DNA from: Cyclobacteriaceae bacterium
GTDB lineage: Bacteria > Bacteroidota > Bacteroidia > Cytophagales > Cyclobacteriaceae
NCBI GenBank assembly: GCA_019638255.1
Contig: JAHBUD010000001.1
Coordinates: 372,001-436,000 of the forward strand
DNA: 64,000 nt
Direction: 5' to 3'
Of this stretch, positions 1 through 9,049 are shown one piece after another (positions within the stretch are counted from its first letter, which is position 1; every line of letters begins with the position of its first letter). Both the position numbers and the translations under genes were made by a program. Under the pieces are notes generated by a model. That model saw only the letters and a program-made list of their open reading frames with translations. It was not told where the DNA came from and ran no database searches.

Positions 1-1
1 C

Positions 2-289
2 AAGCATCAAATCAAAGCATCGGCTATTGATGAAGTGATTACCAAAAATGCTTTTGGTCGTACCGCCATTATTGCCGAGTTGCAAGGCGAAGTGCCAAGT
101 CAGATGCAGTTCACCATTACCGATTCCACCAAAAACTTCCTGCGGGGTGCGCTGTACTTCAACGCCAAAGTACAAAACGACTCGCTTAGGCCTGCCATCG
201 ATTACATGAAGAAGGATATCATGCACCTGATCAATACATTCGATTGGAGAAAAAATAATCTTCGCGCTATCAAAACTTCCAACGACTAA
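2..289 (+). CDS. gldD: Gliding motility lipoprotein GldD, C-terminal part (cut by window start)
   Basis: The reading frame is open from the window edge, so the 95 visible residues are the end of a longer protein. GldD is a lipoprotein needed for the Bacteroidota gliding and type IX secretion machinery. The visible part keeps the family's C-terminal signature: a PSQMQF segment, then [17 protein letters not shown], then a [14 protein letters not shown] helix and a terminal FDWRK. This lines up with my recollection of Flavobacterium GldD (SQFYLTDS, GSVYFYAKPNYDS, METLKWK). The signal and lipobox lie outside the window. The next gene starts 2 bases after the stop, so they are probably co-transcribed. 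Confidence 0.75.
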   Translation, partial: KHQIKASAIDEVITKNAFGRTAIIAELQGEVPSQMQFTITDSTKNFLRGALYFNAKVQNDSLRPAIDYMKKDIMHLINTFDWRKNNLRAIKTSND

Positions 290-291
290 CA

Positions 292-1446
292 ATGCTTAAC
301 TCCAAACGTGCGCAGTTCACACTTCCTCCTCAGGTTTCATACCTCAATTGCGCATACATGTCGCCATTGTTAAAAAGTGTTGAAAAAGTTGGCGTCAAGG
401 CGCTCCGAAAAAAAAGAAATCCGGTCAGTATCTCCCAACAGGATTTTTTTACTGATACTGAATTATTACGAAAAGAGTACGCCCGGCTTATCCATGCTAC
501 GAATCTCAAGCAAATCGTCATCATTCCTTCTGTATCCTACGGCATGGCCAATGTAGTGCGCAATATGGATATCAAAAAAGGACAACACATTATCGTTGCT
601 ACAGAACAATTTCCCAGTAATTACTATCCCTGGAAAAGTTTGTGCGATGAAGCAGGTGCTGAAATAAAAGCCATTGCCCCTCCTGAAGATTTCGATGAAC
701 GAGGGAAGCGATGGAACCAAAGAATACTGGAAGCTATTGATTCCAATACAAAAGCGGTAGCCATCGGGAATGTGCATTGGGCCGATGGAACGCGGTTCGA
801 TTTGGAAGCCATTCGCAAACGTACACAAGATGTAGGCGCATTGTTAATTGTGGATGGAACACAATCGGTTGGCGCGTTGCCTTTCGATGTACAAAAAATA
901 AAACCTGATGCCCTCGTGTGCGCAGGGTATAAATGGTTGTTGGGGCCTTACTCCATCGGACTGGCTTACTATGGTGAGTATTTCAACAACGGTAAACCCA
1001 TTGAAGAAAACTGGATTACCCGGTTAAACAGTGAGGATTTTGCAGGGCTTGTAAACTATAAAAACGCTTACCACGAAGGTGCCCTTCGCTACGAAGTCGG
1101 TGAACGCAGCAATTTTATTTTAGTGCCCATGCTGCTCAAAGCCATCCAGCAATTGAACAACTGGGGGCCAGAGCGAATACAGGAATATTGCAGGGAAATC
1201 GGAAAGAACACCATAGAAAAACTTATGGACATGGGTTTTCTGATTGAAAAGGAAGAGTGGAGAGGTTCGCACCTTTTCGGCATTCGTTTACCGGCCAGCA
1301 CAGACTTGGAAAAAATCAAACAGTCTTTATTCAAGCATAACGTGTATCTTTCCTTTCGGGGCAATGCCATTCGCGTTGCGCCTAATGTATATAATACCGA
1401 AAAGGATTTTCAGAAGTTATTTAAAGCTTTGACTAAATTCTATTAG
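292..1446 (+). CDS. Class V aminotransferase-fold PLP enzyme (cysteine desulfurase/epimerase-like)
   Basis: A 384-residue cytosolic PLP enzyme of aspartate aminotransferase fold type I, class V. The PLP-aspartate lies in LLIVDGTQSVGA (D188, Q191), and the Schiff-base lysine is K214 in AGYKWLLGPYS. The N-terminal VSYLNCAYMSPL segment is typical of the group that contains isopenicillin-N epimerase-like and cysteine desulfurase-like enzymes. I see no clear catalytic Cys loop of an IscS/SufS desulfurase, so the substrate is unknown. The ATG lies 2 bases after gldD, pointing to an operon. The length is normal for the family. Confidence 0.85.
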   Translation: MLNSKRAQFTLPPQVSYLNCAYMSPLLKSVEKVGVKALRKKRNPVSISQQDFFTDTELLRKEYARLIHATNLKQIVIIPSVSYGMANVVRNMDIKKGQHIIVATEQFPSNYYPWKSLCDEAGAEIKAIAPPEDFDERGKRWNQRILEAIDSNTKAVAIGNVHWADGTRFDLEAIRKRTQDVGALLIVDGTQSVGALPFDVQKIKPDALVCAGYKWLLGPYSIGLAYYGEYFNNGKPIEENWITRLNSEDFAGLVNYKNAYHEGALRYEVGERSNFILVPMLLKAIQQLNNWGPERIQEYCREIGKNTIEKLMDMGFLIEKEEWRGSHLFGIRLPASTDLEKIKQSLFKHNVYLSFRGNAIRVAPNVYNTEKDFQKLFKALTKFY

Positions 1447-1454
1447 TACTTCAA

Positions 1455-2104
1455 ATGCGCTCCGTTTTTCATTTATTGTTTTCGTTGGTTTGCTTTTGGT
1501 CGTCTGCACAAAGCAGTCGGTACACCTTTGTTTTTCTGAACACCCGTACAGACAAAGCAGAATTGCCAAAGGAAGAAGTTGACAAACTCATGCAGGGGCA
1601 CATGGCCAACATTACCCGGTTGGCCTCAGAAGGTAAACTTATTGCAGCCGGACCATTTGATGGGGGGGTGGAATTTTCATCTTGAACACAACATCCATTG
1701 ATGAAGCCAACACATGGCTTAGCACCGATCCGGGCATTCAGGCAAACCGTTGGAAACTTGATGTTCTGCCCTATCAACCGCGTATAGGTGGTGTATGTGT
1801 GGCAAAAGAACCTTACGAAATGGTGACCTATAATTTCATCCGCTTTCGCTCCAACATTCATAAAGAAACCGTGGATGACTATCCTGTCCTGCTGAAAAGG
1901 CATGATGAATTCCTTAAGCAACTGGCAAAAAATGGAAACGTAATCACCGAAGGAATTTTTGACGATCAGGAAGGAGGAATCCTGATAATGAAAGACGATA
2001 TACAACCTGAAGTATTTGAAAATGATCCAGCTGTAAAAGGTGGTACACTCTTATTTGAAATAAAAAAGTTGTGGGTTGCGAAAGGAGCCTTCTGCGAACA
2101 ATAA
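1455..2104 (+). pseudogene. Secreted tandem YCII-domain protein, split by a one-base frameshift
   Basis: Two overlapping frames together form one protein: 1455-1685 (signal peptide, then YTFVFLNTR, LMQGHMANITRLA, GKLIAAGPFDGG) and 1682-2104 (NTTSIDEANTWLSTDPGIQA, then a second YCII-like half with GNVITEGIFDDQEGGILIM). The break is in a run of seven G at 1662-1668. With eight G the reading would be GPFDGGGGIFILNTTS, the usual YCII motif, and the protein would be about 216 residues. YCII domains resemble ferredoxin-fold muconolactone isomerase-like enzymes, but the function of secreted copies is unknown. The gene starts 9 bases after the aminotransferase. It is either a real pseudogene, a slippage-prone gene or a sequencing error. 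Confidence 0.8.
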
Positions 2105-2168
2105 ACTCAAATTAATTATCCCGCAAGGTGAAATGTTCTGAAAACTTCCCATTGCTTGCCTGTATGTT

Positions 2169-2682
2169 TTAACAGCGCAACAGCCTCTGCACTAAACTCT
2201 CCCTCAAATTTCCTTTTACTGAATTCTTCCATGCCATTTTAAAGGCGGGTTTCTTTAAGTCGCGAAAGGCTACGGTAAGGTGCGGGTTGAAAGGCAATTC
2301 CATGTAGTTTGCATTGAACAACTTTAATTCCTGTTTACAAAAGCGTTGAAGATCCGCTTGTAACACTTTCAATGTTTCCGTCTTTTCAATATCAACAAAA
2401 ATTACCCGCGGGGAAAAGCAACCAAAATTTTTAAAGCAAATGGAGCATGCCTTTTGCGACTGCAAAAAGTTTTCCAACTTACTGATCAGCATTTCTTCTT
2501 TGTCTTCTTTCCATTCGAAAGGCATGTGTAACGTAATGTGCGGAGGTGATTTCAACGCACCATGACTTGCATACTGTTCACTGAAATAGCGTATTACGTT
2601 CAAGGTCTCTTCAAAAAAAAGGAGATGGAGGTACGATCGCAATAAAGTATAATTTCCTTCTATCTTCTTTCTTTTCCGGCAT
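2169..2682 (-). pseudogene. 2'-5' RNA ligase (LigT/2H phosphoesterase) family protein, frameshifted near the N-terminus
   Basis: The main frame (2169-2642) carries both HxT motifs of the 2H phosphoesterase superfamily, PHITLHMPFEW and HLTVAF, at the usual distance. It has no good start. The expected N-terminus is in the next frame from an ATG at 2682: MPEKKEDRRKLYFIAIVPP, matching the family's LYF-IA-VPP strand. The two frames join at a run of eight T on the coding strand (positions 2613-2620); seven T would give PPSPFFEETLN without a break. The repaired protein is about 170 residues, normal for the family. Such proteins hydrolyse or ligate 2',5' or cyclic phosphodiester bonds, but the substrate here is unknown. 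Confidence 0.8.
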
Positions 2683-2767
2683 TGTAAGAAATACGAAATG
2701 ATACGTATGTACAGTTAAAGTTTGATAACTTATCCTTCAAATCAAAAAAGGCTTTTGCCATACCGTT

Positions 2768-4126
2768 ATGATCCGCTTATCATCTTCCCTTATCCTTCTG
2801 TTCATTGTCTCCCATGTTATGGCGCAGCAATGGGTTGACTCGCGTCAACAGGAAATTGTCATCCGGTCAGTTAATGTTATTCCTATGGATGAGGAGCGAG
2901 TGATTGCCAATCAAACCGTTCTTATTAAAGATGGTAAAATTACTGCGATAGGCAGCAAAGTAAAGTCCGAAAAGAATGCCCTGGTGATTGATGGTAAGGG
3001 TAGGTACCTCATGCCCGGATTGGCTGAAATGCATGCTCATGTACCACCCATTGATGACCTGCAGCCCATGAAGGAAGTGTTGTTCCTTTTCGCTGCCAAT
3101 GGTATTACTACTATACGTGGCATGCTGGGGCACAGCCGTCACCTTGAACTTCGCGGCATGATTCAACGCGGGGAAATAAACGGGCCACGATTCTATTCTA
3201 CCGGGCCATCCTTTAATGGCATCAGTGTAAAAACTGCCGAAGCCGGTGCGGAAATGGTGCGTAAGCAAAAAGAAGCAGGCTATGATTTTCTGAAATTACA
3301 TCCCGGTCTTAACCTTGAGACGTTTCCTGCCATTGCTTCAACCGCTAACGAACTAGGAATTCCGTTTGCGGGGCACGTGTCCTTCGCGGTTGGGGTGTGG
3401 CGCGCTATTGATGCTGGTTATTCTTCCATCGATCACCTCGATGGATTTGTTGAAGCATTGGTGCCGGGCATCGATACGGTTACTGAGCAACAAGGCGGCC
3501 TGTTTGGAATGTTTGTTGGCCACCGTGCCGATCAATCCGGTATTCCAAAACTTATGAAAGCGCTGCAAGAAAAAAATATTTGGGTGGTGCCCACACAATC
3601 ACTTGCCGAGCGTTGGTTCTCACCCACCTATGATGCTGAAGGATTCCGCCACGATCCGCACAGCAAATACATGAATCCAAAGGTTGTTGATCAGTGGATT
3701 CAGAGTAAGAAAACACTACAGGCTAATCCAAACTACAACACGAAGAATATAGAAAGCTTTATCAAGCTGCGCAGAAAACTTATTCTTGAATGTCAAAAAA
3801 ACGATGTTGGATTGCTCTTAGGATGCGATGCACCCCAGGTATTTAATGTTCCGGGATTTTCAACACACCACGAACTTGCTTACCTGGTGGATTGCGGACT
3901 AACTCCATATGAAGCCATTAAAACGGGTACCGTTAATGTTGCCAGGTATTTAAAGCTCCCTGATAGCGGAGTAGTCCGTACGGGTGCTGCTGCTGATCTT
4001 ATTCTCCTAACCAACAATCCGCTTACCGACATCAAATACACACAATCGATTGAAGGCGTTGTGTTGAATGGTAAATGGCTCTCAAAAAATGAGATTGATA
4101 CAGGACTGAAGAAACTTGAAAAATAA
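2768..4126 (+). CDS. Secreted amidohydrolase (imidazolonepropionase/prolidase-like, metal-dependent)
   Basis: A 452-residue protein with a Sec signal peptide ending near VMAQQ, so it is periplasmic or exported. The amidohydrolase TIM-barrel metal ligands are visible: HAH at H89/H91 after LMPGLAEM, K176 in DFLKLHPG (candidate carboxylated lysine), H203 in AGHVSF, H223 in SIDHLDG and D354 in LGCDAP. The C-terminal beta sandwich returns with GAAADLILLTNNPL. Secreted members in Bacteroidota often hydrolyse Xaa-Pro or other peptide-like amides. Substrate unassigned. It stands alone between the RNA ligase-like gene and a repeat. Confidence 0.88.
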   Translation: MIRLSSSLILLFIVSHVMAQQWVDSRQQEIVIRSVNVIPMDEERVIANQTVLIKDGKITAIGSKVKSEKNALVIDGKGRYLMPGLAEMHAHVPPIDDLQPMKEVLFLFAANGITTIRGMLGHSRHLELRGMIQRGEINGPRFYSTGPSFNGISVKTAEAGAEMVRKQKEAGYDFLKLHPGLNLETFPAIASTANELGIPFAGHVSFAVGVWRAIDAGYSSIDHLDGFVEALVPGIDTVTEQQGGLFGMFVGHRADQSGIPKLMKALQEKNIWVVPTQSLAERWFSPTYDAEGFRHDPHSKYMNPKVVDQWIQSKKTLQANPNYNTKNIESFIKLRRKLILECQKNDVGLLLGCDAPQVFNVPGFSTHHELAYLVDCGLTPYEAIKTGTVNVARYLKLPDSGVVRTGAAADLILLTNNPLTDIKYTQSIEGVVLNGKWLSKNEIDTGLKKLEK

Positions 4127-4177
4127 GCCTTCAACAAGCTCAGGCTGACGTTCAGATTTGTGAGTATCAGCAAAGAG

Positions 4178-4317
4178 TCCTAAAATATTAAGTTGACCTC
4201 ATTGCGAGGGAGCCTGCCTGCGGGTAGGCAAGGTACGACCGAAGCAATCTCGCTTCAACGTTCTAATTGAGATTGCCCCTCCGCCTGTGGCGGATCGCAA
4301 TGACGCCAATTTTAGGA
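4178..4317. repeat. Intergenic inverted-repeat element (about 140 bp)
   Basis: Outer arms TCCTAAAAT (4178-4186) and ATTTTAGGA (4309-4317) enclose a second pair, CATTGCGA (4200-4207) and TCGCAATG (4295-4302). The inside holds two more self-complementary pieces: GCCTGCCTGCGGGTAGGC and CCGCCTGTGGCGG. The words GAAGCAATCTCG and GAGATTGC also face each other. This is the familiar non-coding dispersed repeat style of Bacteroidota genomes. A related copy ends at 46713. It lies between convergent genes and could act as a transcription terminator or a nuclease-resistant hairpin. No ORF is inside. Confidence 0.75.
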
Positions 4318-4363
4318 TTGAAAGAGGATCCTCCGATTAAATTCAAATAGAAAACAATCTCTT

Positions 4364-6526
4364 TTAAAGATTATTCAAAATAAAATCCGTCATCATGGTG
4401 TGCAGGTGATGACGTCTTCTCGCGCCACGCACACCATGCGGATCGTCCGGATAATAAAAGGATTGAAACTGCTTGCCGGCCATGATCAAAGCATCCTGAA
4501 ATGCTACCGAGTTTTGAAAATGCACATTGTCATCTCCGGTGCCATGGATGAGTAAAAAATGTCCCTCCAGTTTATCCGCATATTTGATGGGTGAATTATC
4601 ATCATACCCTGACGGATTATCCTTGGGCAGTTGCATAAACCGTTCGGTGTAAATATTGTCGTAGTACCGCCAATTTGTAACGGGTGCACCGGCAATACCC
4701 AGCTTATAAACGCCTGCACCCTTCGTCATCACCAGCGAGGCCATAAAGCCACCGTAACTCCACCCATAAATACCGAGCCGGCTATCATCCACATAAGACA
4801 GGGAGCTCAAATATTTGCCTCCGGCAAGCAAGTCCTCCAACTCAAGCTTACCCATTTCCTTGTACGTTTGCTTGGTAAATTGTTCGCCCCTAAAGCCCGT
4901 GCCCCGGGTGTCCATCGTCACTACGATATACCCTTTTTGAACCAAGAGCTGCCCCCATCCGTCAACATTGAAAGCATTGCGTACCCGTGAAGCACGCGGA
5001 CCACTGTATTGAAAAACCATAACCGGGTATTTTTTTCCCGGATCAAAATCACGAGGCTTCATCATGGAGGCATCCAGTTGTGTTACACCATCAGCGGAAG
5101 GGTATTTGATAAACTCTGCCGATGACAATCCATACTCTGCTATGCGCTTCCGCAATGCTTCATTGTCTTCCAATACTTTTAATGGCTTGTTGCCTTTGGT
5201 TTGAAACAATTGAACTGTAAGCGGCTGTCCGGCATGACTGAAATAATCAAGGTAGTATTGTGAGTCGTTACTCATATTAATGGTGTGAACGCCCAATGAT
5301 GATGTGAGTGGCGTTTTCCGCTTACCATCAAATGAAACTGAATAAAGCTGTCGGTTTAGGTAGTTACCCTCGGTTGACAGGTAGTACACCAGTTTAGCTT
5401 TCTCATCCACGCCCACTACAGTGGTAACTTCCCAATCACCTTTTGTAATCTGATTGACCAGCTTGCCCTCCATCGTGTAGAGGTATAGATGCTTATAGCC
5501 GCTTTGCTCGCTGGAGTGAATAAATTGCTTTCCATCTTTCAGGTATTGCAAGTCATCGCAATAGTCAATGTCGACATACTTATCATTTTTTTCTGTTAAG
5601 ACTACCGTTGAGCGGCCTGTGGTTGCATCAACATGAAGTATATCCAGCACATTCTGCAAACGGTTCAACCTTCTTACTGATAGTGTAGTTGCGTTGCTGG
5701 TCCATTTAACCCGTGGGATATAAATATCCTTTTCACTTCCGATATCAGCACTGACTTTTGCTCCGGTAGAGAGGTTATAAATCCATACTTCGACTACTGA
5801 ATTGGCCTCACCTGCTTTTGGATATTTAAAGCGATAATCTTCGGGGTACAATGCGCCCCGGTTCCACTTTTGTAAGTTATACTCCTTTACATCTGTTTCA
5901 TCAAATCGGTGATAAGCCAAACGTCTGCCATCGGGTGACCAGTAAAAAGCCTGGGCAAAACTGAATTCCTCTTCATACACCCAATCGGTGCTACCGTTGA
6001 TGATGTGGTTAAACTTCCCGTCCGTAGTAACCTGTACCTCGCTCATGGTTGCCAGATCAACATAGAATAAATTATTCTCCCGCACGAAAGCCACTTTTGT
6101 AGCATCGGGAGAAAAGGTTGCATAGGATTGCTTTCCCCCGTCAGAAAGCTTTTGAAGCGTTTTGGTGTTTAGATCATAGATAAAATATTCAGCTTTATAG
6201 GAACGTCTGTAAATGCCTTCTCGCTCGGTTAACAACAACAACTTTTTTTCATCGCTGCTGAAGCTATAGCTCTGTATCGATAATTTTGGTGTTAATGCAT
6301 CGCCATCCAGCAGGGTTTCAACGGCCTGCCCCGTGGTGATGTCAAACTTCACCACTTTGTTTCCATCTTGCGAAGAATAGAACTTCCCATCGTTCATCCA
6401 GTTAATTCCATATACCGAGCGTTGAGCAAATGTATTTCGAGTTGTAAAATCATCAATGGTGATTTCACGTTGCGCCACGAGCAAGAGGGGCAAAAACAGG
6501 AGTACGAATGAAAATACTTTTTTCAT
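4364..6526 (-). CDS. Dipeptidyl peptidase IV (S9B serine peptidase)
   Basis: A 720-residue exported peptidase (signal peptide ending VAQR) that removes Xaa-Pro dipeptides from peptide N-termini. It has an eight-bladed DPP-IV N-terminal propeller (about 90-460) and an alpha/beta hydrolase domain. The substrate N-terminus-binding double Glu motif is in DWVYEEEFSFAQAFYW. The catalytic triad is S590 in GWSYGG, D665 in GTGDDNVH and H697 in DDPHGVRG. Length is normal for S9B. A Bacteroidota-type -7 box lies 24 bases upstream of the ATG. It is probably monocistronic, since the permease upstream starts far away and ends 50 bases before it. Confidence 0.95.
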   Translation of the reverse strand: MKKVFSFVLLFLPLLLVAQREITIDDFTTRNTFAQRSVYGINWMNDGKFYSSQDGNKVVKFDITTGQAVETLLDGDALTPKLSIQSYSFSSDEKKLLLLTEREGIYRRSYKAEYFIYDLNTKTLQKLSDGGKQSYATFSPDATKVAFVRENNLFYVDLATMSEVQVTTDGKFNHIINGSTDWVYEEEFSFAQAFYWSPDGRRLAYHRFDETDVKEYNLQKWNRGALYPEDYRFKYPKAGEANSVVEVWIYNLSTGAKVSADIGSEKDIYIPRVKWTSNATTLSVRRLNRLQNVLDILHVDATTGRSTVVLTEKNDKYVDIDYCDDLQYLKDGKQFIHSSEQSGYKHLYLYTMEGKLVNQITKGDWEVTTVVGVDEKAKLVYYLSTEGNYLNRQLYSVSFDGKRKTPLTSSLGVHTINMSNDSQYYLDYFSHAGQPLTVQLFQTKGNKPLKVLEDNEALRKRIAEYGLSSAEFIKYPSADGVTQLDASMMKPRDFDPGKKYPVMVFQYSGPRASRVRNAFNVDGWGQLLVQKGYIVVTMDTRGTGFRGEQFTKQTYKEMGKLELEDLLAGGKYLSSLSYVDDSRLGIYGWSYGGFMASLVMTKGAGVYKLGIAGAPVTNWRYYDNIYTERFMQLPKDNPSGYDDNSPIKYADKLEGHFLLIHGTGDDNVHFQNSVAFQDALIMAGKQFQSFYYPDDPHGVRGARRRHHLHTMMTDFILNNL

Positions 6527-6549
6527 GATGGGTAGATTAAATTAGTGTA

Positions 6550-6557
6550 CAAAACTA
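6550..6557 (-). promoter_or_regulatory. Candidate Bacteroidota -7 promoter box for DPP-IV
   Basis: On the coding strand the sequence TAGTTTTG fits the Bacteroidota sigma-ABfr -7 consensus TAnnTTTG exactly and ends 23 bases before the ATG, which implies a short leader. I do not see a strong -33 TTTG element at the right distance, so this rests on one element only. Confidence 0.4.
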
Positions 6558-6576
6558 AAAGAAAATTGAATTCAGA

Positions 6577-8973
6577 TTATTCGTACCGGATGCTGTCAAC
6601 CGGATTAGCGCGTGCCGCTTTAATGGTTTGGAAGGATACCGCTAATAAAGTAATCAGCAATAACAACAATGCCGGTGCAATAAAGAGAGAGACCGACAGC
6701 GGTATGCGGACAGCAAAATCCAACAGCCATTGATTTGAAATATACCAGGCAAGAGGCGTGGCAATGAGTGAAGCAATTAAAACAACCAAGAAATGCTCTT
6801 TCCAGAGCAACAAAAGAACTTCTACAGCAGTTGCGCCCAGTGTTTTACGAATACCGATTTCCTTCTTGCGTGACTGCGTTGTATAAGCTGCCATACCGAT
6901 AAGGCCCAGACAAGTAATCCACACAGATAGTACTGAGAAGAAATAAAGCAAACGCTCAAACAGTAATTCCGATATGTACTGTTCATTGAAATGGTCGTTA
7001 AGCGACTTGAAAACAAACGGTTGGCCTGGATACACGGTGGCAAACAGCTTTTCTGCCTCTTTCGCTACAGAATTCGTTGCTGCGGGCTCAACATTTAGCG
7101 TGAAGTAATACCCAAGACTCGGAACAAATAAAAAAGCCATAGGCTTTATCAGTTCGCGTGGAGAGTGAAAATGAAAGTCTTCAATAATCCGAACAATCTT
7201 TGCCGTGTCATTGAAAAAAAGGATTCGCTCGCCTATTGCATCTTCGGGCTCTGTAAAGCCAACAGCACGCATGGCGCTCCTATTCAATATGATTTCTTTC
7301 CACGCTGTACTTTGCTCTTTAAATCCTGTACCGGCCAGACTTTTCAAACCGTAGGTTGTATCAAAGTTTTCGTCCACCATAATAAACTCAAGGGTTATAG
7401 CCGATTCTGATGGGGCATTTAGCGTTCTTACATTACTGGAATATGGAAGATTATGGTCCCCCGGAAGCGTGCCTACATAGGAGACCTGCTTTACACCTGC
7501 AATTCTGGCGAGTTCCTTCTTATATAAAGCTGAGTTTCGATCGAAAAGTGAGTCATATACCTCAGAGTCCCGAATCACCAACCTGTCAGTTTCAAAGCCT
7601 AATGAGGTGTTGCGCAAAAAGTTCAATTGACCCGCCACCACAAAAATCCAGCTTAACAGCACCAGTGAAGTAATAAACTGGAGAATCACTAACACACTTC
7701 GAACCTTAACATTACCGCCCGCTCTTGAAAGAGTTCCCTTTAAAGCATTAACCGGGTTATACCCCGACAAGAGCAAGGCCGGATAAAAGCCGGTCAATAA
7801 TGCTCCTGCCAACAAAATTCCTATGGCAATAAACCAGAATGAACGTGGTACTTGTCGGAGGTCAGATAAAGACAGAATAAATTCAGGCCAATACGGTTGA
7901 CTTATAATCAGCAGGCCAAGGGCAAGCGTTAGTGCAATAGCCTGCAGCAACAACGATTCACCCATAAACTGAACAATCAGCTGGGCACGACCGCTTCCCA
8001 ACGCTTTTCTTACTCCTACCTCGCGGGAGCGCTCAATTGATTTAGCGGTAGAAAGGCTTATGTAGTTGATCCACGCCAGCAGCAGAACAACCAGGGAAAT
8101 ATTTCTCAGGTAAAACACCAGCTTTGCATCACCATTTTTGCCGAGCTCGCCTTCCAGATTGGAATGAAGGTGTATGGATGCTATGGGCTGCAACTCAATT
8201 CGAAATTGTTGGTTGACTTGTCGAAGGTATTCACCTGTTTTTTCCTCAATCAATCGAGGAATTTTTTCCTGCAAGGTTGTCGCATTGGCCGCCTCGTCTA
8301 ATCGCAGGTAAGTAACCGGTATGTCCCATCGCCATGGTTCCAGCACAATATCTTTGCGCATAATAGCTTCGTAATTTTTAAACGAAAGCAGGGCATCAAA
8401 TTTCAAATGACTGTTTTTTGGAAAATCAGGGAAGACCCCAACCACCTCATAGTAAAATCGGCCTTTGTAATTTACCTGCTTACCAATCGGATCTTCGTCA
8501 CCAAAAACTTTTTTCGCGAACGAAGAGGATAAAACCATGGTATTGATTTGTGCTAAGGCCTTATCCGTGTTTCCCTTTAGCAAAGGCGCGGAAAATACCT
8601 GAAAAAAGTCTTCCCCCACGTACGCCACATCTTCCGACTTGGTCCACCGATCGGCATACCGAAACATGCCTATTGTTTTTATAATTCTGGTTTCGTGCTC
8701 AACTTCAGGAAACGAATTTTTAAGGTCAGGTCCTGCTGCGAAAGGTGCGTAAACCGATTCGCGCGATGACCCATCCTGATTCACACGAATACCTTTTATC
8801 CGGAACACCCGCTGGCTGTTCGAAGAAATGTCGTAAGAAGACTCGTAGGCGGTGAATAGGAATAAGGCTCCAAAAGCTGCAAAACCAATTGAAAGGCCAA
8901 AAAGATTAAGGAGAAAATAGAATTTCTTGCGTTGAAAATTACGAATGGCAATCCGAAAGAAACTGCTGAGCAT
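6577..8973 (-). CDS. MacB/FtsX-type ABC transporter permease
   Basis: A 798-residue inner-membrane protein with two copies of the MacB periplasmic core plus FtsX permease unit. TM1 follows an FRIAIRNFQRKKFYF amphipathic start. The first FtsX domain (about 280-425) has AWINYISLSTAKSIERSREVGVRKALG. A second N-terminal-like TM precedes the second core, and the last FtsX domain carries SRKKEIGIRKTLGA. The E-[IV]-G-[IV]-RKxLG coupling motif therefore occurs twice. Eight TM segments are expected. No ATPase gene is adjacent, which is common for this Bacteroidota family, whose members use an ATPase encoded elsewhere. The cargo is unknown; antimicrobial or lipoprotein efflux are the usual guesses. Confidence 0.9.
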   Translation of the reverse strand: MLSSFFRIAIRNFQRKKFYFLLNLFGLSIGFAAFGALFLFTAYESSYDISSNSQRVFRIKGIRVNQDGSSRESVYAPFAAGPDLKNSFPEVEHETRIIKTIGMFRYADRWTKSEDVAYVGEDFFQVFSAPLLKGNTDKALAQINTMVLSSSFAKKVFGDEDPIGKQVNYKGRFYYEVVGVFPDFPKNSHLKFDALLSFKNYEAIMRKDIVLEPWRWDIPVTYLRLDEAANATTLQEKIPRLIEEKTGEYLRQVNQQFRIELQPIASIHLHSNLEGELGKNGDAKLVFYLRNISLVVLLLAWINYISLSTAKSIERSREVGVRKALGSGRAQLIVQFMGESLLLQAIALTLALGLLIISQPYWPEFILSLSDLRQVPRSFWFIAIGILLAGALLTGFYPALLLSGYNPVNALKGTLSRAGGNVKVRSVLVILQFITSLVLLSWIFVVAGQLNFLRNTSLGFETDRLVIRDSEVYDSLFDRNSALYKKELARIAGVKQVSYVGTLPGDHNLPYSSNVRTLNAPSESAITLEFIMVDENFDTTYGLKSLAGTGFKEQSTAWKEIILNRSAMRAVGFTEPEDAIGERILFFNDTAKIVRIIEDFHFHSPRELIKPMAFLFVPSLGYYFTLNVEPAATNSVAKEAEKLFATVYPGQPFVFKSLNDHFNEQYISELLFERLLYFFSVLSVWITCLGLIGMAAYTTQSRKKEIGIRKTLGATAVEVLLLLWKEHFLVVLIASLIATPLAWYISNQWLLDFAVRIPLSVSLFIAPALLLLLITLLAVSFQTIKAARANPVDSIRYE

Positions 8974-9049
8974 ACTCCTGGTTTAGGCATTCCAACTTAC
9001 CTAACGCCTTGTATACTTTTAGCTATGTGTAATATTTACTTAAAAAATG

